From: an uncultured Lachnospiraceae bacterium | GTDB taxonomy: Bacteria > Bacillota > Clostridia > Lachnospirales > Lachnospiraceae | Reading direction: 5' to 3' | Length of the DNA stretch: 7,289 bases | Assembly: GCA_905236615.1 (NCBI GenBank) | Contig: CAJORC010000088.1 | Span: forward strand, 1-7,289 | Part shown: positions 6,643-7,289 of the stretch, piece after piece | How the letters are laid out: each line of letters starts with the position of its first letter | Numbering within the stretch: the stretch's first letter is position 1 | Made by a program: the position numbers and the translations under genes | The notes under the pieces: model-generated | Told to the model about the DNA's origin: nothing | Databases searched by the model: none | The model's input: the letters and a program-made list of their open reading frames with translations, nothing else

Positions 6643-7270
6643 TCTTGACGGAACAGTAAGCAACACTATAGAAGCTCTCGCATATTGCGGAAATAAAACT
6701 CTTGCGGAGTTTTCCCTTTCGCCTATAGAGCAGGAACACTATAAGGTTCTTGTGGGTGACGGTGCTTATACTCTTATCGAAAGAGCTGTAAAGGAACATG
6801 ATATAGATGATAAAGAGTTTATTGAAAAAGTTTATCATCGTTACAGAGAGATATTTGCGGTTGACTGCCTTTACAATGCATGTCCTTATGAGGGCATACC
6901 TGAGCTGCTTGACGCGTTGAAAGGAAAAGGCCTGAAGACAGCGGTGTTTTCAAACAAGCCGCATGAGGAGGCTATCCGGACTATTGACGGGATAGGGCTT
7001 TCGGGTAAGTTTGATAAGATTCTCGGACTGAAGGAAGGTTTTAATAAAAAACCCGCTCCGGACGGAGCTCTGCTGATTGCAAAGGAGTTTGGCGTTGAAC
7101 CTTCCGAATGCCTTTATCTGGGCGATACAAATACCGATATGAAAACAGGTAAATCTGCGGGAATGTTTACGATCGGCGTACTCTGGGGATTCCGTGACAG
7201 GAAAGAGCTGGAAGAAAACCATGCAGATGCCATTATTTCGCATCCGTCAGAAGCATTGAATTATCTATAA
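6620..7270 (+). CDS. HAD-superfamily phosphatase, phosphoglycolate phosphatase-like
   Basis: This 216-residue cytoplasmic hydrolase has all four HAD motifs. Motif I is FDLDGT (7-12) with nucleophile D8 and acid/base D10. Motif II is VFSNKP (109-114) with S111. Motif III is K144 in KKPAPDGA. Motif IV is LYLGDTNTD (165-173) with D169 and D173. A helical cap (about 15-85) after motif I places it in subfamily I, with the overall look of Gph. Phosphoglycolate, pyrophosphate (PpaX-like) or a sugar phosphate are all possible substrates, so no symbol is given. The ATG at 6620 is chosen because the HAD fold begins at once (MKKAAIFDLDGT). An in-frame ATG at 6536 would add 28 residues that are unlike any HAD N-terminus and lie within ppk1. 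The start overlaps ppk1 by 23 nt. There is no strong ribosome site, only GGAAA at 6603-6607, 12 nt away, so translation probably depends on ribosomes finishing ppk1. Confidence 0.9.
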   Translation: MKKAAIFDLDGTVSNTIEALAYCGNKTLAEFSLSPIEQEHYKVLVGDGAYTLIERAVKEHDIDDKEFIEKVYHRYREIFAVDCLYNACPYEGIPELLDALKGKGLKTAVFSNKPHEEAIRTIDGIGLSGKFDKILGLKEGFNKKPAPDGALLIAKEFGVEPSECLYLGDTNTDMKTGKSAGMFTIGVLWGFRDRKELEENHADAIISHPSEALNYL

Positions 7271-7289
7271 CTTGATTTTTGCTTAATTA

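Noticed and set aside
6452..6838. Minus-strand 128-codon open frame across the ppk1/HAD junction
   Set aside because: It is antisense to two well-supported genes; its composition is low-complexity hydrophobic and basic, and it has no motif.
7271..7289. Possible terminator after the HAD gene, suggested by a TTTTT run
   Set aside because: No GC-rich stem precedes the T run and the window ends, so operon end cannot be claimed.

Overview
The window looks like chromosomal DNA of a low-to-moderate GC Firmicute, most likely a member of the Clostridia near Lachnospiraceae (Butyrivibrio/Pseudobutyrivibrio-like). This placement is inferred from strong AGGAGG-type ribosome sites, AT-rich sigma-A promoters, a membrane-anchored DUF5050-like protein and a long-form DUF815 ATPase. 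No phylogeny was run. There are no RNA genes, mobile elements, CRISPR arrays or broken genes. The sequence is almost fully coding.

Layout: A partial minus-strand gene (1-334) encodes the N-terminus of a membrane-anchored, probably surface-exposed repeat protein. A 113-bp divergent intergenic region (335-447) holds two back-to-back sigma-A promoters whose -35 boxes touch. To the right, five plus-strand genes run without any terminator between them: pheA (448-1575, chorismate mutase/prephenate dehydratase), a DUF815 AAA+-type ATPase (1588-2898), a Ppx/GppA-type exopolyphosphatase (2921-4465), ppk1 polyphosphate kinase (4465-6642) and a HAD-superfamily phosphatase (6620-7270). Junctions are +12 bp, +22 bp, a 1-bp overlap and a 23-bp overlap, so this is a single likely operon. 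The last 19 bases contain no terminator, so it may continue to the right.

How the genes work together: ppx and ppk1 form a polyphosphate turnover pair. Ppk1 reversibly makes polyphosphate from ATP and Ppx removes terminal phosphates. Their stop and start codons share a base, which suggests translational coupling. The HAD phosphatase overlaps ppk1 and probably depends on its translation; its substrate cannot be read from the sequence. PheA commits chorismate to phenylalanine and carries its own feedback (ACT) domain, in keeping with a leader of only about 25 nt that has no room for a T-box or attenuator. The DUF815 ATPase has complete Walker motifs but no known role. Its position between pheA and the polyphosphate pair is the most open question here.

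I did not find an obviously new multi-gene system. The points most worth a second look are the DUF815 ATPase beside the polyphosphate genes, the loss of metal-binding histidines in the HD-like C-terminal domain of Ppx, the Ppk1 C-terminal tail that doubles as the start of the next gene, and the compact divergent promoter.
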